Source: Sphingobium sp. MI1205 (GTDB lineage: Bacteria > Pseudomonadota > Alphaproteobacteria > Sphingomonadales > Sphingomonadaceae). Taken from it: a stretch of 64,000 nucleotides of DNA. Position 1 is the stretch's first letter. Each line of letters opens with the position of its first letter. The stretch is taken from the NCBI RefSeq assembly GCF_001563285.1, contig NZ_CP005190.1, positions 124,001 through 188,000 on the forward strand. The letters run 5' to 3'. The position numbers and the translations under genes are program-made. Below the pieces are notes generated by a model. It saw nothing but the letters and a program-made list of their open reading frames with translations, had not been told where the DNA came from and did no database searches. Positions 26,230 to 34,706 of the stretch are shown here, in pieces.

Positions 26230-26946
26230 TCAATCCGTCAGACTTGGCGTGCTTTGCGGCACGAGCGGCTGATGTCGCGGCCCGCGCGTAGGGACCGGCG
26301 GGTTCAGCTCGAAGCGTGCGATCAGGGTGTCTCGCAACAACGCGATCTCGTCCGCCCCAATTCCATGGTCCTTGATCGGTTGAATATACTCGCCGACATC
26401 AGCACCAGAGAGTCTAAAGCGCTCAGCTGTCTCCCGCACATGCTCTGCCTTGACCCAATCGTCGTTCAGACCACCTGTGAATATCGCCTTGAGACCGGTA
26501 AACCGAGGCTCAACTGGCGCGGTTGGGAGCTCAAAACCCGGGAGGCTTCCGGTCAGCGAGCCCAGGAACCCCATTTTCGCAGCGCCGCACCACATGAAGT
26601 GACTGGCGAGGCAGGCACCCTGGCTGAAGCCGACTATGCCCTGACGGTCTAGCGCGACCCAGGCTGCTTCCAGCCGCGAGGAGATCTCAGCCAAGGCGGT
26701 GCAGGCGTCAGCCACAGACCTGTCGCCGTCTGGATCGAACCCGTCATATTTGGGCGAGTACCACGCCCCGGCGGGCGCTTGCAGGGCAAGCCAGGCGACA
26801 GAGGGCAGATCGAGCTGTCTCGCAAGTTCCAGCATCGCTTGCGCACGCTGGCCACGGCCGTGCAGAAGAATGATCGCAGCATTTGCCTGTTCGACAGGCG
26901 GGCCGGTCACGATTGTCCCATAGGGTCCTTCAGGGGAAAACGTCAT
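26230..26946 (-). CDS. Alpha/beta hydrolase/carboxylesterase in the lin operon
   Basis: 238 residues from the ATG at 26946, which overlaps the stop of the upstream hydrolase (ATGA), indicating coupling. Motifs: LLHGRGQRA, nucleophile GFSQGACLA (Ser about 120), Asp in GLNDDWV and His in KDHGIGAD. It is a predicted phospholipase/carboxylesterase, a distant paralogue of the hydrolase at 21396. Substrate unknown; possibly a lactone or ester arising from hydroquinone ring cleavage. Confidence 0.85.
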   Translation of the reverse strand: MTFSPEGPYGTIVTGPPVEQANAAIILLHGRGQRAQAMLELARQLDLPSVAWLALQAPAGAWYSPKYDGFDPDGDRSVADACTALAEISSRLEAAWVALDRQGIVGFSQGACLASHFMWCGAAKMGFLGSLTGSLPGFELPTAPVEPRFTGLKAIFTGGLNDDWVKAEHVRETAERFRLSGADVGEYIQPIKDHGIGADEIALLRDTLIARFELNPPVPTRGPRHQPLVPQSTPSLTD

Positions 26947-27752
26947 CGCGGCGCTCCAGCAATATGGCGGCATAGCCGGTCCGCAAAGGCGACAGGATGC
27001 TGCATCGCGACCTGGTGCGCGGCACCCGTCACAACTTCGAATGCGGCACCTGGAATGAGAGCGGCGGTCGCGCGGACCGCCTCCGGTGGCACGGCGGCAT
27101 CGTTCGCACCGGCTATGACGAGCGTTGGCGTTTCGACCTGCGGAAGAAGGCTTCTCGCGTCATGGCCCTTGATCGCTGCGACAGCGCCGGTGAATCCGGC
27201 AACTGTCGTGGCCAAGATCATCGACTCAGCAAGATCCAGCAGACCTTGGTCGACCGCTCCGGAAAACCATGCCGGATACACGATCGGCACCTGCGTAATG
27301 AGCCCGCCGCTGCGCACTGCGGCCACCCGCTTGTCCCAGATCGGCCAAGCTGGCTCTGGAACGAGAGAACCTGCTGCCACGAGTGTCAGCGAGATAAGCC
27401 GGTGTCCCGCCGTGGCGCCAAGATATTGCGCGACCATCGACCCGACCGACGTGCCAACAAGATGAACTCTTGCAAACGCGAGGTTATCCATTACATTAAG
27501 CACGTCGGCCGCCAGTTCGGCTAGACTGTAGTCGCCGGCACTCGGCGAACTCGTTCCATGACCCCGCAGGTCCATCGTGATCGCATATACCCCTGAAGGT
27601 AAACGACCGGCCACGTCATTCCAGGACCGCCAGTCGGCCAGCAGGGAAGAAAGGAGCAGGATCGGCTCACCGCTCGGCAAGCCAGTGGTATGAACACCGA
27701 TCCGCGCACCATTTCGGCTATTGACTGCCCGATGTCGCCACATTCTCTTCAC
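26943..27752 (-). CDS. Alpha/beta hydrolase, 3-oxoadipate enol-lactonase-like
   Basis: 269 residues with a GTG start at 27752 (ATG at 27743 is an alternative). Features: PILLLSSLLADWRSWN, LRGHGTS, nucleophile VGTSVGSM (Ser about 99), Asp in VIAGANDAAVP and His in GAAHQVAM. The layout resembles PcaD-type enol-lactonases and related hydrolases. It starts 25 bases after the linE stop, so it is co-transcribed with linE. A role on acylchloride or lactone products of LinE is inference. Confidence 0.85.
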   Translation of the reverse strand: MKRMWRHRAVNSRNGARIGVHTTGLPSGEPILLLSSLLADWRSWNDVAGRLPSGVYAITMDLRGHGTSSPSAGDYSLAELAADVLNVMDNLAFARVHLVGTSVGSMVAQYLGATAGHRLISLTLVAAGSLVPEPAWPIWDKRVAAVRSGGLITQVPIVYPAWFSGAVDQGLLDLAESMILATTVAGFTGAVAAIKGHDARSLLPQVETPTLVIAGANDAAVPPEAVRATAALIPGAAFEVVTGAAHQVAMQHPVAFADRLCRHIAGAPR

Positions 27753-27776
27753 CCAGCCTGCGGAGTCATCTTGCGA

Positions 27777-28742
27777 TCAAATGACGATCGGATCGTTCAT
27801 CGTCCGGAGGAGCTCGTCCTTTACACCTTCGAGCTGCGGCGCGACCTTGACCTCGCTGCCGAGCTTCTCGGGGCTCTCGTCATGGGTGAAACCAAGCGTG
27901 ACCGAGGCTTCGAACAACACGCCGCCCGGCGTACGAACGTAGATCGATTCGAAGTAGCCGCGGTGCTTGCGATCTGAGAAATCGGTGTAGCCGAGGCCTT
28001 CCACGTCAAATTTGAGCGCGGCCTGCACGTCGAGGTCGGCGACTTCAAACGCGGCGTGATGAACTTGGCCTTCGCCAAGCGCCCAGGTGCCGGGCCTTTC
28101 GTCCTCATCGATATAGACGTCTAGCACCTTGGCCGCACCGCCATTGCCGAAAGCGTAGCGCTGGTAATTGCCGTCGCGTCCCTGGGGCTTCAGGTTCCAG
28201 GCATTGCGCATGAAGGAGTCCATCTCCTCATTGCGATTTAGGGTGGCCGTCCAGCTGTGAAAGCCCCGCAGCGCGACCTCCTTGGGCACATAGGGAGAGT
28301 CCCAGGGCTCGAACTGGCCGTCCGTGTCCTGCTCGATGATTTCGAAGCCGACACCGCAGTCGGGGTGCTCGAACGACAGATATTTCTGCCCGAACCGCTC
28401 ACGCACTTCCGAGACGGTCACAGCGCGCTTTATGAGATGCTCCTGCCACCAGGAAAGCGTACCGACGGGTGCGTTATAGGAAACCGCCGATATCTGCCCT
28501 GCACCACGCTTTCCGGTGTAGCCAGCCTGGCGAACGGGGAAAGTGGTGTACAGCGTGCCCGGTTCGCCAAGCTCATTGCCGAAATACAGATGATAGACCG
28601 GCCGTGCGCCGTCGTAGAACATCGTCTTCTTGACGAGCCGCTGTCCCAGCGTCTTGACGAGAAGATCCACGTCGCCTTGCGCGGATCCGGTCGCGACGGT
28701 GATGTGATGAAGTCCTTCGACGCGTTCGGGCAGTTGCATCAT
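27777..28742 (-). CDS. linE: Chlorohydroquinone/hydroquinone 1,2-dioxygenase (LinE)
   Basis: 321 residues, matching LinE of Sphingobium HCH degraders as recalled. Vicinal-oxygen-chelate ring-cleavage enzyme with ligand regions GLHHITVATG (His 13), QVHHAAFEV (about 229) and VLFEASVTLG (Glu about 280). It cleaves chlorohydroquinone to an acylchloride or hydroquinone to gamma-hydroxymuconic semialdehyde, leading to maleylacetate. It is a paralogue of PcpA at 17726-18688, with which it shares the leader TGGAGAGCGATC before the start codon. LinR is divergent, 131 bases away. Confidence 0.96.
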   Translation of the reverse strand: MMQLPERVEGLHHITVATGSAQGDVDLLVKTLGQRLVKKTMFYDGARPVYHLYFGNELGEPGTLYTTFPVRQAGYTGKRGAGQISAVSYNAPVGTLSWWQEHLIKRAVTVSEVRERFGQKYLSFEHPDCGVGFEIIEQDTDGQFEPWDSPYVPKEVALRGFHSWTATLNRNEEMDSFMRNAWNLKPQGRDGNYQRYAFGNGGAAKVLDVYIDEDERPGTWALGEGQVHHAAFEVADLDVQAALKFDVEGLGYTDFSDRKHRGYFESIYVRTPGGVLFEASVTLGFTHDESPEKLGSEVKVAPQLEGVKDELLRTMNDPIVI

Positions 28743-28864
28743 GATCGCTCTCCACTATTTTCTGCGATTGCGGATCGTCTCTTCAAACCTGCACAACGAT
28801 CGCTGCTGCAGCCTGTTTGAGGGATCAGGGAGTATTTGACAATTGGCGGACCTTCATAGATACA

Positions 28865-28879
28865 ATTCAGATTGTGAAT
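28865..28879. promoter_or_regulatory. ATTC-N7-GAAT LinR box overlapping the linR start
   Basis: Exact ATTC-AGATTGT-GAAT; the linR GTG start (28874) lies inside it. The same motif is at 18820 and 19883 near pcpA. Binding here would couple linE activation to linR autorepression, the usual LysR arrangement. Confidence 0.7.
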
Positions 28880-29785
28880 ATAGATGACCTGGATTTTCGG
28901 CACTTGGTGCTTTTGGATGCGCTGTTAAAGCGGCACAGCGTCAGCGCCGCTGCACGAGAACTCGACCTACCGCAGCCCACCGCCAGCCATGGGCTGGCGC
29001 GCCTGCGCAAAGCATTGGGCGACCCGCTTCTCGTCCGGGCGCGCGACGGCATGGAGCCGACACCACGTGCCGAGGCGATCGCCGGGGTTGTTCAGCAACT
29101 GCTGGAACTGCGTCGCGACCTGGCTGAAGGCGGGCAGACATTCTCACCTGACCGTCTCAAGCGCGAATTCATCATTGCCGGATCGGACATCGCCCATCTT
29201 GTCGTTTTGACGGCGTTGCATTCGGCGGCGCGGTTCGAGGCACCACACACCAGCTACCGCGCACTCACGCTGAGCGGCGATGAAATGGTGAGCGCGCTCG
29301 AGACCGGGCATGTCGATATCGCCGTCGGCGCCTATCCGAGCCTTGTTGCCGGCATCAAGACGCAACGGCTCTACCAGGAGGAATATCTGTGCTTCGGAAA
29401 GGAAGGTCATCCGTTCATCAAGTCCGGTGAGACCGATGACTTCATGGCCGCAGATCATATCGTGGTCAGCACCAAGGGTATGGCCCATGCCCATCGTGCC
29501 GTCGAACGCGCTCTCCTCGACAAGATCCATCCCGATCGGATCAGGATCGTCGCGAGCAGCTTTCTCGTGGCGTTGGCAGCTTGCTTCGAGTCGGACCTTA
29601 TTCTTACCGCTCCGGCTCGCGTGATTGGTCGGCTCGCCGAGGTCTACGGACTCCGGGCCGTGCGGCCGCCAATTCTTATGGAAGCATTTGAGGTCAGGCA
29701 ATATTGGCATGCGAGGAACCAAGACGACCCGCCTCACCGCTGGTTGCGACAGCTCCTGCACAAGGTGCTGTCCGCGCGGATGTGA
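28874..29785 (+). CDS. linR: LysR-type activator of linE and linD (LinR)
   Basis: 303 residues from GTG 28874, giving MNIDDLDFRHLVLLDALLKR; an ATG at 28817 in frame is less likely. HTH: HSVSAAARELDLPQPTASHGLARLRKALG. The effector domain ends EVRQYWHARNQDDPPHRWLRQ. Family knowledge: LinR activates linE and linD in the presence of hydroquinones. Its start codon lies within the ATTC-N7-GAAT box, which suggests negative autoregulation. Confidence 0.95.
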   Translation: MNIDDLDFRHLVLLDALLKRHSVSAAARELDLPQPTASHGLARLRKALGDPLLVRARDGMEPTPRAEAIAGVVQQLLELRRDLAEGGQTFSPDRLKREFIIAGSDIAHLVVLTALHSAARFEAPHTSYRALTLSGDEMVSALETGHVDIAVGAYPSLVAGIKTQRLYQEEYLCFGKEGHPFIKSGETDDFMAADHIVVSTKGMAHAHRAVERALLDKIHPDRIRIVASSFLVALAACFESDLILTAPARVIGRLAEVYGLRAVRPPILMEAFEVRQYWHARNQDDPPHRWLRQLLHKVLSARM

Positions 29786-29808
29786 GAAAGCTGCCATCGA
29801 CCTAGCAA

Positions 29809-29837
29809 AGAAAGCCCGGCCTAGGTTAAACCCGGGC
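29809..29837 (-). terminator. Intrinsic terminator of the TonB receptor gene
   Basis: On the minus strand GCCCGG - 12-base loop - CCGGGC followed by TTTCTTT. It lies between convergent linR and the receptor gene and is oriented for the latter. Confidence 0.7.
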
Positions 29838-29879
29838 CGGACAGATAGGAGCATCCGGAGTGGGATCAGTCCGGGTCGA

Positions 29880-32435
29880 TCAGAATTTAAACCTCAAAGT
29901 CGCATAATATTCAGACGGCCTGTTCGGCACCGCGCTCAGCAGGCCAGCTCCATTGAGCTGATTGACGCCATTTGCGATGTAGCGTTTGTTGAAAACATTG
30001 TTCCCGCCAATTGCGAGAGACCAGTCGTCGCCGGGCGCGCTGTACGTGAGCGAGGCATTGACGAGGCTGACATTCCCACTGAACAACTCGGGCGTGTTTT
30101 CCGCATCCGCCGCCATGGTGGACTTGTAGGAATAATCCGCCCGCAGTGTGACCCGACCTTCATTGGCCAGGAAAACGTTGAACTCGGGAGATAGCGTCGC
30201 GGTCCACTTCGGGACACGCGGCAGCCGGCTCGCCAGCGTGATCGTGCCCGACGGATCGTTGATCCTCCGATAGTAAGCGTCAATGTATCCCGCCGACGCG
30301 CTCACGCGGAAGACGCGGCTCGGCGCGAAGATCGTCTCGACCTCGAAACCCTTGATTCTGGCGTTGCCGGCGTTCTCGAAGGAGGCACCGATGCCGCGCT
30401 GGATCTGGATCTGGATGCCCTTGTAGTCCGTGTAGAATGCCGCAGCATTGACTTGCAGCATTCGATCGAAAAGCTGCGACTTGAAGCCGATCTCGAACGT
30501 GTCGGCTTTCTCCGGATTGAAGCTCGGCGCCTGCTTGTCCGCAGGCTTGGTCGGATCCGGCGGGACCGGAGCGGCGACGCGGGTCGTCCAGCCGCCCGAC
30601 TTGAACCCCTTCGAGAATGATCCGTACAGCATTATCCGCTCGGTCGGATGGAGTTCGATGCCGACGCGCGGCGAAACATTGCTGAACGAGAGCTTCTGCT
30701 CCCCTGTCGGGTAGAATTGCGACAGGTCTGTCGGATCCGGGAACAGAAATGCCGGAGTACCGAGTTTGGTGAGAAGCATATTGAGGTCCCGCTGGCTTCC
30801 AACGAGCGTCTTATCTTCCTTGGTATAACGTCCGCCCAGCGTGATCCCGATGAGATCGTTCACACGGTAGTTGAGGTGCGTGAAGAGCGCGTAGGACTTG
30901 GTGTTGAACCGATAGTTTCCGACGATCTGCAACAGACCGCCGGGAAATGCGACATCCTCCGATTCCCTACCACCTTCTGAGAAATAATACGCGCCGACGA
31001 GATAATCGAGTTTGTCATTGAACGCCTTGCCCGAAAGCTGCAGCTCTTCGCTGAACTGATGCTGCTTCACCCGGAATGAGCCCTCGAACCCCACGACCGG
31101 TGAGTTGTCGAGATCCTGTCCGAAACGGGTGTCGAGATTGCGATAGGCGGTGATCGACTTCAAGGCAGGTCCACCCAAGTCGATATCGACGGTCCCTGTG
31201 AATCCGAAATTGCGCGTGTTGGTAAAATTGATACCCGTGCCGTAACCACGGTTGAGGCTACCGGTAACGAAGCGGTTATCGATCGGAAGCCGACTATTGG
31301 TGGGATCGGCGTCCGCGTTCGCGCCGGCGATAGCCGGGAGGCCGCCCGCACGCGGGCCACAGGCGCCGCCGAGACCAATCGCGCCGAGCACTGACTCCGG
31401 AAGGCTGATGCAGGTATTATAGAGGCCGGCCAAAGTGGAGTCCGGGACGCCGTTTCCGTCCGCATCGACTGGCGTTCCGGCCGGTGACAACACAGTTGAC
31501 CGTGTACCGAGAAGAGTGCTTGGCGAAGCGCTCGTTTCCGAGTTGAGATAGTCGCCCTCCAGCGTCACATCGATCGCATTGGTCGCGTTCCATAGCAATT
31601 TACCGCGAACGCCCTGTTCGCTGATGCCGCCTGCTGCGGTCCGCGAGGTATAATCGATCTGCTGGAAGGCTTCTGAAGGATCCGAAGCAAAGCCTGCAGC
31701 TCCAGGGAACGGGATCCGTTTCTGCCAAGCGTTCCGGTTCTTCGACGAGAAGGCAATGCTGCTCTTGAGCTTGCCCTCGACGATCGGGATGTTGATGACG
31801 CCACCGACATCGATTCGGTTGAAGCGACCGCCCGAGACCTGACCCATCACGCTGAAATCGTCTGTCGGTTTGCGGGTGACGACGCTGATCGCGCCACCGA
31901 TGGTGTTGCGTCCGAACAGCGTACCCTGAGGGCCCTTCAGGATCTCGATGCGTTCCACGTCGAGAAGATCGACATTCGACCCGGCGGTACGCGCGAGGTA
32001 GACACCATCGACATAGGTGCCGACGCCCGGGTCGAAGTTGAGTGCGAAGTCGTCCTGGCCGATGCCGCGGATGAATCCGGACAACATCGATGGCGAACTG
32101 AAAATCTGCGACGTGGACGATAGCTGCACGCCGGGGGTGAGGTTCGCGAGCTGCGAAACATTGTCGACGCCTTTTTCCTGCAGGGCCGCACCGGAAAAAG
32201 CTGCAACGGCAATCGGGACCTGTTGGACATTCTCCGCGCGGCGCTGCGCCGTGACCACGATGTCCCCGATGCCGACATTGGACGCGGGGTCTGTGCTTTC
32301 CGCCTGAGCAGGCGCCACGGCTTGAGGCAGCGCCGGAGCAATCTGTGCCTCAGCGGGGGCCTGCGCGTATGCCGGGGTCCAGCCGAGCGCACCAGCCGTG
32401 CCGAGCATCAGCCCAATTTTGATGCGGTTTTTCAT
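29880..32435 (-). CDS. TonB-dependent outer-membrane receptor next to linR
   Basis: 851 residues. Signal peptide MKNRIKIGLMLGTAGALGWTPAYA, TonB box-like IGDIVVTAQRRAENVQQVP (about 55), plug domain with VERIEILKGPQGTLFGRNTIGGAI, and a 22-strand barrel ending in the aromatic residue Phe (ATLRFKF). It imports a substrate through the outer membrane using TonB energy. Receptors of this group are common beside aromatic catabolic genes in sphingomonads. The partner is probably the broken Rieske oxygenase upstream (32627-33188) rather than HCH, but this is inference. Confidence 0.93.
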   Translation of the reverse strand: MKNRIKIGLMLGTAGALGWTPAYAQAPAEAQIAPALPQAVAPAQAESTDPASNVGIGDIVVTAQRRAENVQQVPIAVAAFSGAALQEKGVDNVSQLANLTPGVQLSSTSQIFSSPSMLSGFIRGIGQDDFALNFDPGVGTYVDGVYLARTAGSNVDLLDVERIEILKGPQGTLFGRNTIGGAISVVTRKPTDDFSVMGQVSGGRFNRIDVGGVINIPIVEGKLKSSIAFSSKNRNAWQKRIPFPGAAGFASDPSEAFQQIDYTSRTAAGGISEQGVRGKLLWNATNAIDVTLEGDYLNSETSASPSTLLGTRSTVLSPAGTPVDADGNGVPDSTLAGLYNTCISLPESVLGAIGLGGACGPRAGGLPAIAGANADADPTNSRLPIDNRFVTGSLNRGYGTGINFTNTRNFGFTGTVDIDLGGPALKSITAYRNLDTRFGQDLDNSPVVGFEGSFRVKQHQFSEELQLSGKAFNDKLDYLVGAYYFSEGGRESEDVAFPGGLLQIVGNYRFNTKSYALFTHLNYRVNDLIGITLGGRYTKEDKTLVGSQRDLNMLLTKLGTPAFLFPDPTDLSQFYPTGEQKLSFSNVSPRVGIELHPTERIMLYGSFSKGFKSGGWTTRVAAPVPPDPTKPADKQAPSFNPEKADTFEIGFKSQLFDRMLQVNAAAFYTDYKGIQIQIQRGIGASFENAGNARIKGFEVETIFAPSRVFRVSASAGYIDAYYRRINDPSGTITLASRLPRVPKWTATLSPEFNVFLANEGRVTLRADYSYKSTMAADAENTPELFSGNVSLVNASLTYSAPGDDWSLAIGGNNVFNKRYIANGVNQLNGAGLLSAVPNRPSEYYATLRFKF

Positions 32436-32626
32436 ATTGTACCTCTCCCTCCCTCTTTATTTTTCGCAAGCTGGCTGGCTGCTTTGGCAGCCAGTGGCAC
32501 TTGCGCGCTTTCAAACAGCGTTAATGCAAGAAGTCATCACACCTGACTTTCAACTCACGTGCAGACTGGATCTCGCTAGACTTACGACAGAAGCGACAGT
32601 CAGCCAGGAAACAGGCGGACTGAATC

Positions 32627-33188
32627 CTAAGCGTCCACTGACTGCTTCTGATCGCTCGCCTCTTCGCCGTTGGATTGCTCCTGCGCGATAAGTTTACGCA
32701 GCATGCGACGAGCGCGCACCGCGCCAGCATCGCCAGCCAGGAGCACAGGCCGCATGGACATGATGTCCCGATCGCCGACTTGCGCCTGTTGGAGAGCGAT
32801 CATCGGCTTGTCCTCTTCCTCGAACGCATATTCGATGCCGGCGCGCAATTTTGCGGAGAACTCCTCATTGTCCGGATGGATGTCGCGCCCGAAAGCCCAG
32901 AAATAATGTGTGGTGTCCGGTGACTCCGGCGTCATCACGTGGATGGACGTGTGCATATGCCCGTCCTCCTTTGGCGTGCCAGGCTCGGCATAATAGCTGA
33001 GCAGCGACATCGACCCGGGCGCTGTCCACTGAACGTCCGTCCATGCGTCGAAGCGCTTGCCATGCGAGTTGAACATGTTGTTCATGATGTCCGAGATGAA
33101 GTCGTTAGGATGAGAGACATTGCTCCACACCGTGTCGCCATCCTGGAACACGTGCCTCTTGCCGATGGTGAAGGCCGGCGCGCTTAGA
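32627..33188 (-). pseudogene. Rieske oxygenase alpha subunit (VanA-like), C-terminal fragment
   Basis: About 187 residues of the catalytic domain, open to the transposon end at 33188; the Rieske centre and N-terminal part are missing. Visible segments THYFWAFGRDIHPDNEEF and IALQQAQVGDRDIMSMRPVLLAGDAGAVRARRMLRKLI are typical of the C-terminus of vanillate O-demethylase/LigX-type monooxygenases. The transposon at 33189-38821 or a deletion at its edge removed the 5' end. Probably non-functional. Confidence 0.82.
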
Positions 33189-33353
33189 TGTAGGCGCTTG
33201 CAACCGTAGCAGCTTCTGCTCGCAAACAGCGCCTTTTCCTGCCCAGATTACCTGACAACGAGCCGACTATGCTGCTCACGCTATCCGACAATGTGCTCGC
33301 CATCATCCGCGTCTGCTCGCAAACGGCAAAGGGCCGCTCATGGTATCTGCCAA
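33189..33353 (+). repeat. Left terminal inverted repeat of the transposon
   Basis: 165 bp, roughly 75-80% identical by eye to the reverse complement of 38657-38821. TCTGCTCGCAAAC occurs at 33215-33227 and 33312-33324. The middle contains the conserved segment CTCACGCTAT-CGACAATGTG. Confidence 0.88.
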
Positions 33354-33367
33354 CTACAAAGTCGAGA

Positions 33368-33820
33368 TTAGCAGTCATTTGCTGATGCGCGATGCTCACG
33401 CAGCTTTGTGGAACCCAAGATCAGAAAGTACACGATGGGGCAAACCACCATCAGCATCACTGCTGGATCGGTAGCCCATCTCGTTGGGCCATCGCTGTCC
33501 GGCTCACTTGCTACCGCGAGCATGAGCGCGATTGATCCTCGCACAGCGGCGTAGGTGGCAGGAACAAGCAGGATGTGGAGAAGCCACCCGTAGCGGAACC
33601 GCATGGCGCCAAACCAGCAGAGTACAGCTATGGCGGGTGGAGCGAGTGTGGCGGCTACGAAGCCGCAGAACCAAATGGCAAACCCTGCCGGAGTCAGCGT
33701 ATCGCGATAGTAGCTGGCGATCCCATCCGGTCGCAATCCGAGAGCGACGAAAGAGCCTGCGACGACAACGGCACCCAAAGCCGTCAGTCCGACGCCACGC
33801 AATGTCCCGTGTCTCGGCAT
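33368..33820 (-). CDS. Hypothetical multi-pass membrane protein (transposon passenger)
   Basis: About 150 residues from the ATG at 33820; the ATG at 33895 would overlap the upstream gene by 47 bases. Four hydrophobic helices are visible, e.g. VGLTALGAVVVAGSFVALGL, AIWFCGFVAATLAPPAIAVLCW and AVMLMVVCPIVYFLILG. No family recognised. It follows the ACP-like membrane protein gene closely and is probably co-transcribed with it. Confidence 0.6.
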   Translation of the reverse strand: MPRHGTLRGVGLTALGAVVVAGSFVALGLRPDGIASYYRDTLTPAGFAIWFCGFVAATLAPPAIAVLCWFGAMRFRYGWLLHILLVPATYAAVRGSIALMLAVASEPDSDGPTRWATDPAVMLMVVCPIVYFLILGSTKLREHRASANDC

Positions 33821-33848
33821 CAATCTATGCAATCCAGTAAGCCATTGA

Positions 33849-34541
33849 TCAGGCTGCTCGCACTTTGGCTCGGAAGAAGGTCGTTTCCGACCCAATCAGA
33901 TCGGGGTCGATCCCGCTCTCCTCGGCGGCCAGTTGCTGGATGATCCGCCAAATCTCGGGGGCGGTGAGGCGCGCGCCGTCGCGGGCAAGCCTGCCACGGT
34001 TCTGCTCCGTGACCAGTCGGGCGAGATCGCCGATAGTGTCGCACCTCCGAGGTAATCGCCGGCGGTCGAGGTGCCGTAACCATAGCCCCGCGTAGGCGCT
34101 CGCTCCAGCAGCGAAGATGCGAAGGGGAGGTGCCAGCGTCGTGAAGGCGAGGATCGCGACCGCGACAGCGAAGCAGAGACCACTGACAATCCCAAGCCAT
34201 CCGGCTCGCGTCGCCGGCATCTTGAGGTCGGTATCGGCTTCCAGGTCGCTGAACGCTTGGCGCAGCTTCCCACCGATCAGCGGCGCCAACGGCGCATCCG
34301 GCCCGACGTGCCGGCCAAGCCCGAGCGCGCGTCGAAGCCTGTAGAACGTCATCTGCGTGGCGCATGTCGTGCCGCCCCCGCTGTAGGCTGCGACATGCGC
34401 GACGACATGGTCACGCACCTCGCCGAACGTTGTCCAAGGCAGGTTCGAGCGCAGGCGCAGATCGAAGGTGCGCTCGATTGCGAGGAAGAAGTCGGTGTCG
34501 TCGCCATCACCGACCCAGCCAACCGTATCGAGCACCTGCAT
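33849..34541 (-). CDS. Hypothetical protein with ACP-like ends and a membrane centre (passenger)
   Basis: 230 residues. The N-terminus (DTDFFLAIERTFDLRLRSNLPWTTFGEVRDHV) has the pattern of acyl-carrier-like proteins (D-F-F-x-A-I-E then T-x-x-E-V) but lacks the usual Asp-Ser-Leu attachment site. Residues about 112-150 form two transmembrane helices. The C-terminus (WRIIQQLAAEESGIDPDLIGSETTFF) again looks like the first helices of a carrier domain. Function unknown; the family name is not certain. Confidence 0.6.
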   Translation of the reverse strand: MQVLDTVGWVGDGDDTDFFLAIERTFDLRLRSNLPWTTFGEVRDHVVAHVAAYSGGGTTCATQMTFYRLRRALGLGRHVGPDAPLAPLIGGKLRQAFSDLEADTDLKMPATRAGWLGIVSGLCFAVAVAILAFTTLAPPLRIFAAGASAYAGLWLRHLDRRRLPRRCDTIGDLARLVTEQNRGRLARDGARLTAPEIWRIIQQLAAEESGIDPDLIGSETTFFRAKVRAA

Positions 34542-34706
34542 GAACCCGGCTCCTCAGCGGTTCTGCAAAACGACCGTTTCTGACGAGCCGATCGCCTTGC
34601 TGGGCCGGCAACGTAAATCTGCGGGCCGCACTTTGTCAAAACTGTTCTGGAAACCCGCGTCGCAAAACGGTATGCCCCGCACGAGTTTGGAGAAGATCAG
34701 ACGCTC
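34542..34706. other. Divergent spacer, likely res site
   Basis: 165 bases between the divergent ACP-like gene and the resolvase. Resolvases of this type bind a res site directly upstream of their gene. Short AAAACTGTT/AAAACGGTAT motifs are present, but no full subsite structure could be drawn by eye. Confidence 0.4.
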
